Source of the DNA: Clostridiaceae bacterium UBA5444
GTDB taxonomy: Bacteria; Bacillota; Clostridia; Clostridiales; Oxobacteraceae
Assembly: GCA_002426575.1 (NCBI GenBank)
Contig: DIRE01000044.1
Location: 12,509-43,260, forward strand
Direction: 5' to 3'
Length of the DNA: 30,752 nt
The stretch's first letter is position 1. Each line of letters begins with the position of its first letter. The position numbers and the translations under genes were made by a program. A model generated the notes under the pieces. It ran no database searches, was not told where the DNA came from, and was given only the letters and a program-made list of their open reading frames with translations. This document shows, piece after piece, positions 17,484 to 24,708 of this stretch.

Positions 17484-18374
17484 ATGACTGTAAAACGAAG
17501 TACAGGAGAGAAAGTTTTTAGTATTTTTAATGTAGTAATTATGATTTTACTTATGATTATATGTGTATATCCATTTTTATATGTATTGTTTGCTTCTTTT
17601 AGTGATCCTTATAATTTAATGAGGCACCAAGGCCTTTTACTAAAACCTTTAGGGTTTACTACAAAAGGATATGAACTTGTGTTTAGGAATCCAGATATTA
17701 GAACAGGATTTATGAATACATTTTTCTATGTTACTGTTGGAACAGCAATTAGTATTTTACTAACTTCCATGTCTGCATATGTGCTTTCAAGAGAAGGACT
17801 GCTTTGGGGAAAGCCTCTTATGCTTATGGTTACAATACCAATGTTTTTTAGTGGAGGACTTATTCCATTTTTCCTGCAAGTACAAAGACTTGGGTTAATG
17901 GATAGAAGATTAGCAATAATCATACCGACTGCTATATCCTCATGGAACCTTATTATAATGAAAACTGCATTTAAAGAGATACCAGGAAGCTTAATTGAGT
18001 CTGCTAGAATAGATGGGGCAAATGATTTTACAATATTATTTAAGGTGGTTATGCCACTGTCTAAGGCTACATTAGCTGTTATGACATTGTTTTATGCTGT
18101 GGGACAATGGAATTCATGGTTTAATGCCTCGCTATTTTTAAGAGAAAGATCAAAGTTTCCACTGCAGCTTATTCTAAAAGAAATACTTATTTCAAATGAA
18201 ACAAGAGAGATGATGAAGACAAAAGGGTCAGCACAATTTATTAAGGCTGACGCATATAAAGCATTGATTAAGTACAGCACAATAATTGTATCCACCCTAC
18301 CTATATTATGCATTTATCCATTCTTGCAGAAATATTTTGTAAAGGGAGTTATGATAGGTTCAGTCAAAGAATAG
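17484..18374 (+). CDS. Carbohydrate ABC transporter permease (YtcP type)
   Basis: A 296-residue membrane permease, the partner of the preceding subunit. Hydrophobic segments begin at VFSIFNVVIMILLMIICVYP, and the EAA loop variant ESARIDGANDFTILFKVVMP lies near residue 180. The C-terminus, YPFLQKYFVKGVMIGSVKE, is the standard ending of this permease group. An in-frame ATG at 17460 overlaps the preceding stop codon, but GGGGTGGTGG (17467-17476) is correctly spaced for the ATG at 17484, which gives the normal family start. It imports an oligosaccharide together with the upstream lipoprotein and permease, using an ATPase encoded elsewhere. Confidence 0.9.
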   Translation: MTVKRSTGEKVFSIFNVVIMILLMIICVYPFLYVLFASFSDPYNLMRHQGLLLKPLGFTTKGYELVFRNPDIRTGFMNTFFYVTVGTAISILLTSMSAYVLSREGLLWGKPLMLMVTIPMFFSGGLIPFFLQVQRLGLMDRRLAIIIPTAISSWNLIIMKTAFKEIPGSLIESARIDGANDFTILFKVVMPLSKATLAVMTLFYAVGQWNSWFNASLFLRERSKFPLQLILKEILISNETREMMKTKGSAQFIKADAYKALIKYSTIIVSTLPILCIYPFLQKYFVKGVMIGSVKE

Positions 18375-18410
18375 ATGTATATAATTAAATAAATATAAGG
18401 GCGTGGTAAC

Positions 18411-20120
18411 ATGAATTTTGATTTAAGTCTTATTCCATTTAGCAGATATGGTTCATACATTACAATTTCGTATTTTAAGGAAACTAGGTTTATAGAAGAA
18501 GGGCTATATATAAGAAGTGTCCATGGCGGCGATGATGCTTTAGGCAATATATTTCGTATAGAACTAGTCCATTTAGGAGAAAGCATTAGCTTTAAACAAA
18601 TAGCATCCCCCTCTATTTTAAGATTAGAAAGTGAAAAAGGGTATGTTGAAATATGTATATGTGAGCCCCACCTAATTAGAGCAAGAGGGGTGAGCGTAGG
18701 AATGAGGCTTACACTAGTTGGAGGATACTATGACAATGCTATTTATGCAGGGGATGATAGATGGGAAATAAACAGCTATTCAGAGGAAATAAAATTTATG
18801 GCAACTCCAATTAAGGGAAGTATTTCAGCGGATACTGAAATAAATAAGGATGGGCGTAATAATATTGTTTTTGATTTTTTGCCTAACAAAAATAAAACTT
18901 ATGGAGAATTTGAATGTGCATTAGAGGATTACAGGGCAGTGTGGGAAAAACGCAGCTATAATGAAGACTTTGATGCATGCCACATGAAAGTTTTAGATGA
19001 CTATAATAAGTGGCTTGAAAATACCTTAGATGTTAGCCACGAGAATATGGAAAAGAGGGAACTTGCAGCTTATATTACATGGTCATGCATTGTTCCTAAA
19101 AAAGGCAAGATTACAAGACCTGCAATGTATATGTCTAAGAATTGGATGACAAATATATGGAGCTGGGATCACTGCTTTAATGCAATGGCACAAATAAAAA
19201 ATAGGCCAGATATTGCATGGGATCAGATTATGGTTATGGTAGATAATCAGGATGAGAGCGGTGCATTCCCTGATTATGTTAATGATAAGTTTGCGTCTTG
19301 GAGCTGCACAAAGCCACCAATACATGGATGGGCAATAAAATGGATGATGGATAGGTCAGATTTTTTCACTAAGGATAAAATAAAGGAAATATATACTCCA
19401 CTAAAAAGATGGACTAACTGGTGGCTTAAATATAGAGATTATGATAATGATGGCATCCCTCAATATAATGATGGGAATGAGTCAGGATGGGATAATAGTA
19501 CAGTGTTTAGCAAAGGATGTCCAATAGAAAGTCCTGATCTTTCAGTGTATTTAATACTTCAGATGGATGCCTTGTCATATATGGCACAGGTATTAGGATA
19601 TAATGAAGAGTCTAGAGAGTGGAAATTAAAAGCTGATGGAACATTAGATAAAATGATTGAGCATTTTTGGAGAGGGGATAGATTTGTTTCCCTACATTCA
19701 GGAAGCCACACAAGCTCTAATTCTGAAAGCGAAAGCTTAATACTTTTTGTGCCTATAATATTGGGAAAGAGACTTCCACAATATATACTAGATTCTTTGA
19801 TTAAAGTATTAAAAGAAGAGGGAAGATTCCTAACTAATTATGGACTTGCAACTGAAAGTATAAATAGCCCTTATTATATTGATGATGGATATTGGAGAGG
19901 CCCCATATGGGCACCATCTACGATGCTTATTGTAGATGGCTTAAAATCAGCAGGAGAGATAGAGCTTGCACATAAAGTATCTCAAAGGTTTTGCAAAATG
20001 GTAAGAAAAAGTGGTATGGCAGAAAACTTTAATGCCATAACTGGTGAAGGACTGCGAGATCCTGCATTTACATGGACATCAAGCGTGTTTCTAATTCTTG
20101 CAAATGAGTTTATGGATTAA
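18411..20120 (+). CDS. GH63/trehalase-like glycoside hydrolase
   Basis: 569 residues. The N-terminal part (about 1-170) is beta-rich. The C-terminal part (about 190-569) is an (alpha/alpha)6 barrel of the GH63, GH37 and related clan, with NIWSWDHCFNAMA, the acidic motif NESGWDNS (Asp361 as probable general acid) and DDGYWRGPIWAPS near 490-505. Escherichia coli YgjK and bacterial alpha-glucosidase or mannosylglycerate hydrolase-type enzymes share these motifs; the exact specificity is not readable. There is no signal peptide, so it acts in the cytoplasm. It is the last gene of the sigma-54 operon, 36 bases after the permease, and is followed by a strong terminator. The pairing of an alpha-type and a beta-type hydrolase suggests a mixed-linkage glycoside (inference). 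Confidence 0.82.
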   Translation: MNFDLSLIPFSRYGSYITISYFKETRFIEEGLYIRSVHGGDDALGNIFRIELVHLGESISFKQIASPSILRLESEKGYVEICICEPHLIRARGVSVGMRLTLVGGYYDNAIYAGDDRWEINSYSEEIKFMATPIKGSISADTEINKDGRNNIVFDFLPNKNKTYGEFECALEDYRAVWEKRSYNEDFDACHMKVLDDYNKWLENTLDVSHENMEKRELAAYITWSCIVPKKGKITRPAMYMSKNWMTNIWSWDHCFNAMAQIKNRPDIAWDQIMVMVDNQDESGAFPDYVNDKFASWSCTKPPIHGWAIKWMMDRSDFFTKDKIKEIYTPLKRWTNWWLKYRDYDNDGIPQYNDGNESGWDNSTVFSKGCPIESPDLSVYLILQMDALSYMAQVLGYNEESREWKLKADGTLDKMIEHFWRGDRFVSLHSGSHTSSNSESESLILFVPIILGKRLPQYILDSLIKVLKEEGRFLTNYGLATESINSPYYIDDGYWRGPIWAPSTMLIVDGLKSAGEIELAHKVSQRFCKMVRKSGMAENFNAITGEGLRDPAFTWTSSVFLILANEFMD

Positions 20121-20134
20121 AAGCAGCATATATA

Positions 20135-20181
20135 AAACTTCTGTATTATTAATAGAAAGATAATAATACAGAAGTTTTTTT
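20135..20181 (+). terminator. Strong rho-independent terminator of the sigma-54 operon
   Basis: A perfect 16-bp stem (20135-20150 with 20162-20177) with an 11-base loop runs into seven T residues. It marks the end of the operon that begins at the sigma-54 promoter. Confidence 0.92.
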
Positions 20182-20191
20182 GTATTTATAT

Positions 20192-20200
20192 GCTACAATA
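20192..20200 (+). promoter_or_regulatory. Possible extended -10 promoter for the GpsA-like gene
   Basis: TGCTACAAT has the extended -10 form and lies after the operon terminator, about 50 bases before the next start codon. No convincing -35 is seen. Confidence 0.35.
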
Positions 20201-20250
20201 ATGCTAATAACTATATATAATAAATTTCAGATAAGGAAAAGGTGAATGTT

Positions 20251-21237
20251 ATGGATACAAATAATGCCGCTAACACTACGGTTTCAGTTTTAGGATGTGG
20301 TCGCTGGGGAACCTTTTTAGCATGGTATGCAAATAAGATTGGCCACAATGTAATGCTATGGGGAAGACAAGACTCAAAGAATTATCTAAATTTGAAGGAA
20401 AATAGAGCTAATGAGTATTTAAGCCTACCTGATGATATTATTTTAACCAACAACTTAGAGGAGGCAGTAGATTCTGCTGAAATTATTATAATATCTATAA
20501 GCTCTCAAAATCTCCGCTCATTTGCTCATCAATTAAGTCTAATTTATGGAATTGAAAAAAAGACATTTGTTTTATGTATGAAGGGAATAGAATCATCTAG
20601 TGGTAAAAGGCTATCCCAGGTTTTTGGGGAAGAGATGGGCAAAGGTGTAGAACTAGCAATATGGGTAGGGCCTGGTCATGTACAGGATTATGTAAATAAC
20701 ATACCTAATTGCATGGTAATAAGCTCTGAAAATATTGAAGTAACTAAAAAGATAGTAAATACATTTAACAGTGATCTTATTAGATTTTATTATGGGCAGG
20801 ATATAATAGGCAATGAAATAGGAGCAGCCTCTAAAAATGTTATGGGTATAGCTGCAGGAATGTTAGATGGATTAGGATATACGAGCCTTAAAGGCGCTCT
20901 TATGGCAAGGGGCACAAGAGAGATGTCCCGCCTTGTAAGGGCAATGGGAGGAAACGATATAACAATATACGGACTTAGTCATCTTGGAGACTATGAGGCA
21001 ACACTTTTTTCCACCCATAGTCATAATAGAAGGTTTGGAGAGGCATATGTAAAAGGAGAAAAGTTTGGTAAATTAGCCGAAGGTGTATCCACTACTCAAG
21101 CTTTAATGTATTTGTCAAAGCAATATGATGTGGAGCTTCCAATATGCAATGCCGTGTATGATATAATATTTAATGAAAAAGATCCAAAAGAGACATTACT
21201 AAATCTATTTTTAAGACCCATAAAATTCGAATTTTAA
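20251..21237 (+). CDS. NAD(P)H-dependent glycerol-3-phosphate dehydrogenase-like protein (GpsA family)
   Basis: A 328-residue cytoplasmic dehydrogenase. The Rossmann motif GCGRWG is at residues 15-20. The C-terminal domain shows NEIGAASKNVMGIAAGMLDGLG with the family's catalytic lysine, then ARGTREMSRL and SHNRRFGE, as in GpsA. The usual GPSFA segment is replaced by GPGHVQDYV, so this may be a paralogue rather than the housekeeping enzyme for phospholipid synthesis. GpsA normally reduces dihydroxyacetone phosphate to glycerol 3-phosphate. The start at 20251 is favoured over the in-frame GTG at 20242 because AAGGTG (20239-20244) overlaps the GTG and is well spaced for the ATG. It lies beyond a strong terminator, so it is probably its own unit. 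Confidence 0.8.
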   Translation: MDTNNAANTTVSVLGCGRWGTFLAWYANKIGHNVMLWGRQDSKNYLNLKENRANEYLSLPDDIILTNNLEEAVDSAEIIIISISSQNLRSFAHQLSLIYGIEKKTFVLCMKGIESSSGKRLSQVFGEEMGKGVELAIWVGPGHVQDYVNNIPNCMVISSENIEVTKKIVNTFNSDLIRFYYGQDIIGNEIGAASKNVMGIAAGMLDGLGYTSLKGALMARGTREMSRLVRAMGGNDITIYGLSHLGDYEATLFSTHSHNRRFGEAYVKGEKFGKLAEGVSTTQALMYLSKQYDVELPICNAVYDIIFNEKDPKETLLNLFLRPIKFEF

Positions 21238-21256
21238 TAAGCAACTGTTGATTTTT

Positions 21257-21372
21257 AAACCGGATATGTTGGTTGATCTCCGCTGCTCCAAAATGCCTAT
21301 TTTTTTCTAAAATAAATAAAGTTGATAAAAATAGGCATTTAAATCGCTGCTTCGGTAAACCAACATATCCTG
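21257..21372 (+). repeat. Imperfect palindromic intergenic element (MITE/REP-like)
   Basis: The left arm (GGATATGTTGGTT, then CGCTGCTCC, then AAATGCCTATTTTT) is mirrored by the right arm (AAAAATAGGCATTT, then CGCTGCTTCGG, then AACCAACATATCC). Most positions pair over a stem of about 45 bases, with a loop of about 20-25 bases (near 21307-21326). The outer and inner thirds pair best; the middle has mismatches. It lies just after the GpsA-like gene and could act as a terminator as RNA. A copy of one arm, inverted, opens the window at 1-47, which indicates a dispersed element rather than a simple terminator. Confidence 0.75.
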
Positions 21373-21429
21373 AATTAACACTTTTCAAAAAATAAAAAAG
21401 TGAAGAATAAAAAAGCCATTCTTTCACCA

Positions 21430-21468
21430 TAAAGCAAGTGGACTTTGTATAAAAGTCCACTTGCTTTA
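21430..21468. terminator. Perfect 17-bp hairpin, terminator-like
   Basis: TAAAGCAAGTGGACTTT (21430-21446) pairs perfectly with 21452-21468 around a 5-base loop. The T run expected for a terminator is missing on the plus strand. On the minus strand, a T-rich stretch (complement of the A runs at about 21384-21414) lies further downstream. A structured RNA end or a protein site is possible. Confidence 0.5.
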
Positions 21469-21577
21469 TATGGTATGGATTAACAAGGAATATGCTGTTA
21501 ATAAATAGATAATGGCATGGTATGTTAAGTCCATTCTTGCGATCAATTAGCATAAATAAAACATCTCAATTTGAATA

Positions 21578-21594
21578 TTTCATAAGTTATGAAA
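21578..21594. promoter_or_regulatory. Perfect 8-bp-arm palindrome, possible operator
   Basis: TTTCATAA-G-TTATGAAA is a perfect inverted repeat with a single central base, about 250 bases upstream of the GntR gene. A related core, CATAA-AG-TTATG, occurs at 7701-7712 near the sigma-54 promoter. The binding protein is unknown. Confidence 0.35.
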
Positions 21595-21746
21595 AAAAGT
21601 AAAATCCCATCAGAGCCATTGAAAATACTAGGCTTATGCCATATAGATAAACGCCGAAAAAGCTATTAATTAGGGTTAATTGTATAAAAAATAACAGTAT
21701 TTAAGTATATAAAAGGAATATAGTCAAATACGCTTTAAATTGGAGG

Positions 21747-21794
21747 TATGCTATTATCTAGGGCTATGCTATTATGTAATTGGATAGGTCCAAT
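21747..21794 (+). promoter_or_regulatory. Promoter/operator area of the glutamate mutase operon
   Basis: TATGCTATTAT occurs twice, at 21747-21757 and 21765-21775, exactly 18 bases apart. Each contains an extended -10-like TGCTATTAT. Immediately after the second copy is the palindrome ATTGGA-TAGG-TCCAAT (21779-21794), a fitting operator for the GntR regulator encoded 46 bases downstream. The repeat and palindrome are seen directly; promoter and operator roles are inferred. Confidence 0.5.
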
Positions 21795-21840
21795 GAGCCA
21801 CTTATTTTAGTTTCAATGCATAAAATAAAGAGGTGGATAT

Positions 21841-22830
21841 ATGTTTGATATAGATAGAAAAAACGGCATACCAATATACATACAAGTTAAAGATAAAATA
21901 ATGGAACAAATAAAAAATGGAACTTTAAAAGTTGGGACAAAAATGCCTCCTGAAAGAGAGCTGGCAAAGGAGATAGGAACTAGCAGAAATACTGTAAGTT
22001 CAGCTTATAAAGTATTAGAACAGGAAGGGGTTTTAGTATCATATCAGGGCAAAGGAACTTTTGTTGCTGAGGAGATTAAAACTTGGAAGCAGTATACTGC
22101 AAAGGATAAACTATTCAAAATAATAGACCTTGCTCTTGAAGAAGCATTTGAAATTGGATTTGATTCCAAGGAATTTTTGAACCTTGTAGAGGAGAGAACC
22201 AAAGAAAAAGAGGAATATTTAAAGTATATAAAGGTAGTATTTTTTGAATGTAATATTGAGCAGGCAAGAGAATTTGCAAAAGAACTTGAGGATGCAACAA
22301 AGCTTAGTATTTACCCAGCCGTTATATTAAAACTTGAAATGAATGATGCTGAAACATTAAAACAGGTCAATGAATCAAAATTTGTTATTACACCATTTAA
22401 TCATGTAAATACGGTAAAATCATTAATTGCTAATTTCCAAAAGGAAGTGTTAGGCGTAGCAATAAACCCATGTCTAGAAGCCATAGTAAAAATTGCAAGG
22501 TATCCAGCTCAAACAAGGTTTGGACTATTTTGCATATCAGAAGAATTCCAGTTTAAAATAATAAATGCCCTAGAGTCGGCAGGCCTTGATAATCTTAATA
22601 TAGAGGCAACCACAAGCAGAGAGATAGAAAATGTTCAAAAGATTATAGATAACTCAGATGTACTTATTGTGTCTCCAGGAAGATATGATGAGGTTGAAAA
22701 ATGCGCAAATACTGTTATTAATAGTAAGTACAGGGGTAAAAAGGACATAATAAGTTTTGATTATAGCCTTGATCAGGATTCTGTAAAAATGATTATATCC
22801 AAAATTATTGAAATAAAAGATATTAAATAA
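21841..22830 (+). CDS. GntR family transcriptional regulator of the methylaspartate operon
   Basis: 329 residues. The N-terminal winged helix (1-75) is a textbook GntR domain: IYIQVKDKIMEQIKNGTLKV, KMPPERELAKEIGTSRNTVS and YKVLEQEGVLVSYQGKGTFV. The remaining 250 residues are not the aminotransferase domain of MocR proteins, the FadR or UbiC-like domains, or the short YtrA tail. They look like an alternating alpha/beta fold, possibly a ligand-binding domain (for example VITPFNHVNTVKSLIANFQ, SDVLIVSPGRYDEVEKC). It is the first gene of the operon, 13 bases before the mutase small subunit, so it probably controls glutamate catabolism and its own expression. AGAGGTGG precedes the ATG. Confidence 0.85.
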   Translation: MFDIDRKNGIPIYIQVKDKIMEQIKNGTLKVGTKMPPERELAKEIGTSRNTVSSAYKVLEQEGVLVSYQGKGTFVAEEIKTWKQYTAKDKLFKIIDLALEEAFEIGFDSKEFLNLVEERTKEKEEYLKYIKVVFFECNIEQAREFAKELEDATKLSIYPAVILKLEMNDAETLKQVNESKFVITPFNHVNTVKSLIANFQKEVLGVAINPCLEAIVKIARYPAQTRFGLFCISEEFQFKIINALESAGLDNLNIEATTSREIENVQKIIDNSDVLIVSPGRYDEVEKCANTVINSKYRGKKDIISFDYSLDQDSVKMIISKIIEIKDIK

Positions 22831-22843
22831 GGGGGATGTTTTT

Positions 22844-23272
22844 ATGAAAAAGACAATGGTTCTTGGAGTTATAGGGGCTGATTGCCATGCAGTTGGAAAC
22901 AAGATACTTGATTATGTGTTTACAGAGGCAGGGTACAATGTTGTAAATATTGGGGTTTTAAGCTCCCAAGAGGATTTTATAAATGCTGCAGTTGAAACTA
23001 ATGCAGACGTTATAGTTGTATCTTCACTATATGGTCATGGGGAAATGGACTGCAGAGGTCTTAGAGAAAAATGCGATGAGGCAGGGCTTAAGGATATTTT
23101 ACTATATGTTGGAGGAAACCTTGTTGTTGGAAAACAAGATTGGGAGCCGGTTAAAAAGAGGTTTTTAGATATGGGGTTTGATAGAGTGTATCCATCAGGG
23201 TCAGATCCAAAGGATGCAATAGCTGATCTAGAGTCCGATTTAAACAATGCCTTATGTGCGGCAAACTTTTAA
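22844..23272 (+). CDS. glmS: Glutamate mutase (methylaspartate mutase) sigma subunit, cobalamin-binding
   Basis: A 142-residue B12-binding subunit. The signature GADCHAVG contains the DxHxxG motif; His15 is the lower axial ligand of cobalt. SSLYGHGE and GGNLVVGKQDW complete the usual S and GG motifs of the Rossmann-like B12 domain. With the E subunit it converts L-glutamate to threo-3-methylaspartate using adenosylcobalamin, the first step of the methylaspartate fermentation. Family members are about 137 residues long, so this one is complete. It is followed 9 bases later by glmL. It is also known as mutS or mamA, and should not be confused with glucosamine synthase or the mismatch-repair protein. 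Confidence 0.96.
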   Translation: MKKTMVLGVIGADCHAVGNKILDYVFTEAGYNVVNIGVLSSQEDFINAAVETNADVIVVSSLYGHGEMDCRGLREKCDEAGLKDILLYVGGNLVVGKQDWEPVKKRFLDMGFDRVYPSGSDPKDAIADLESDLNNALCAANF

Positions 23273-23281
23273 GGTGACAAA

Positions 23282-24670
23282 ATGGACGGAGTATTGCTAA
23301 TAGATTTTGGAAGTACCTATACAAAACTTACTGCAGTAGATATTGATAATAAAGAGATAATTGCAACTTCAAAATCCATTACCACGGTTGACCAAGATAT
23401 AATGATAGGTTTTAAAAAAGCCTATGAAGAAATACAGCATAAAATATATAACAAAAATATAAACTTCATAGATAAATTAGCTTGCAGCAGCGCTGCAGGT
23501 GGTCTTAAAATGGTGGCAATTGGCCTTGTACCAGAACTTACAGTTGAAGCTGCAAAGAGGGCAGCACTTGGTGCTGGCGCAAGAATACTTGGGGTATATA
23601 GCTATGAACTTACAAGGGGGGATATAGAAGATATAGCTTTAAAAAGTCCTGATATAATACTTCTATCTGGAGGAACGGATGGAGGAAATAAAGAGTGTAT
23701 ACTCTATAATGCACAAATGATTTCTAAATATCTAAAAGATTCAATTGTGGTTATAGCAGGCAATAAAAATGCAACAGATGAAATAGAAGATATATTTAAT
23801 GAACAAGATATTTATTACAAGGTGGCAGATAATGTAATGCCAAGGCTCAATGTTATAAATGTGGAACCTGCAAGAGAGGCAATAAGAAAGGTTTTCATGG
23901 AAAAAATAATTGAAGCTAAGGGCATGTCAAATGCTGAAAAGTATATAAACGGTATTTTAATGCCAACCCCTGCAGCAGTTTTAAAAGCTGCCAGATTATT
24001 AGCAGATGGTACATCAAAAGAAGACGGAATAGGAGATGTTTTAGTACTAGATATAGGTGGAGCTACAACTGATGTACATTCAATTGGATATGGTGAACCA
24101 TCAACATCTGGAGTAACTGTAAGAGGGCTTCAAGAGCCTTATGCTAAACGTACCGTTGAAGGGGATCTTGGCATGAGGGTAAGTGCAATGTCACTTCTTG
24201 AAGCTGTAGGAGAAAAGACAATAAAAAGATACATATCAGAAACTCCTTTTAATATAGAGGAGAGGTGTAGAAATTTGCAAAGCAATGTAAATTCTATACC
24301 ATGCACTAAAGATGAAATAGAGTTTGATGAAGCAATGGCTAGGGCTGCAACCTATATGGCAGTTAAAAGACATGTGGGATTTATTGAAAGTGTCTATACC
24401 CCAATGGGAGCCATATATTCACAAGTGGGAAAGGATCTAATGAGCTGCAGATATATGATAGGCACTGGTGGGGTTTTAGTTCATAGTAAGACCCCAAAAG
24501 ATATATTAAAGGCTGGGCTTTTTACAAATGAAGAGGCTCAATATTTAAAACCTAAAAATCCTGAAATACTTATTGATAAAGACTATATACTATCAGCCAT
24601 GGGACTGCTTTCTGAAAAGTACCCTAATGAGGCCTTAAGTATAATGAAAAAGTATATAGTAAATGCTTAA
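23282..24670 (+). CDS. glmL: Glutamate mutase-associated protein GlmL (MutL), actin-fold ATPase
   Basis: A 462-residue protein of the GlmL/MutL family, always encoded between the two mutase subunits in clostridia. The phosphate-binding start LLIDFGSTYTKLTAVD, LLSGGTDGGNKE in the middle, VLVLDIGGATTDVHSI (about 255-270) and GTGGVLVHS near the C-terminus are ASKHA (actin/hexokinase fold) ATPase motifs. Its proposed role is reactivation or chaperoning of the B12 enzyme, by analogy with diol dehydratase reactivases; it is not part of the catalytic complex. AAGGTGAC precedes the ATG. It ends 38 bases before the chosen start of glmE. Confidence 0.93.
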   Translation: MDGVLLIDFGSTYTKLTAVDIDNKEIIATSKSITTVDQDIMIGFKKAYEEIQHKIYNKNINFIDKLACSSAAGGLKMVAIGLVPELTVEAAKRAALGAGARILGVYSYELTRGDIEDIALKSPDIILLSGGTDGGNKECILYNAQMISKYLKDSIVVIAGNKNATDEIEDIFNEQDIYYKVADNVMPRLNVINVEPAREAIRKVFMEKIIEAKGMSNAEKYINGILMPTPAAVLKAARLLADGTSKEDGIGDVLVLDIGGATTDVHSIGYGEPSTSGVTVRGLQEPYAKRTVEGDLGMRVSAMSLLEAVGEKTIKRYISETPFNIEERCRNLQSNVNSIPCTKDEIEFDEAMARAATYMAVKRHVGFIESVYTPMGAIYSQVGKDLMSCRYMIGTGGVLVHSKTPKDILKAGLFTNEEAQYLKPKNPEILIDKDYILSAMGLLSEKYPNEALSIMKKYIVNA

Positions 24671-24708
24671 TGTTTAATGTTTATGAAACATATATGGAGG
24701 TAAAATGT

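Larger units (their letters stand above)
21238..21840. other. 603-base intergenic region rich in inverted repeats
   Basis: No credible gene is present. It contains, in order: the palindromic element (21257-21372), an AT-rich hairpin (about 21379-21402), a 17-bp perfect hairpin (21430-21468), an inverted repeat ATTAACA...TGTTAAT (21479-21502), a palindrome TTTCATAA-G-TTATGAAA (21578-21594), a tandem 18-base repeat (21747-21775) and a small palindrome (21779-21794) before the GntR gene. Confidence 0.7.

Noticed and set aside
21170..21553. 127-codon minus-strand open frame across the palindromic element
   Set aside because: It overlaps the GpsA-like gene end and both hairpins, has no ribosome binding site and shows no protein-like composition; it is an effect of the inverted repeats.
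21700..21840. Cobalamin riboswitch ahead of the B12-dependent glutamate mutase operon
   Set aside because: Only a GAGCCACT fragment is present; the B12 box and the expected long folded leader are not seen.
24670..24708. Upstream start for glmE overlapping glmL
   Set aside because: It adds 13 residues atypical for the family and lacks a ribosome binding site; GGAGG is correctly spaced for 24709.
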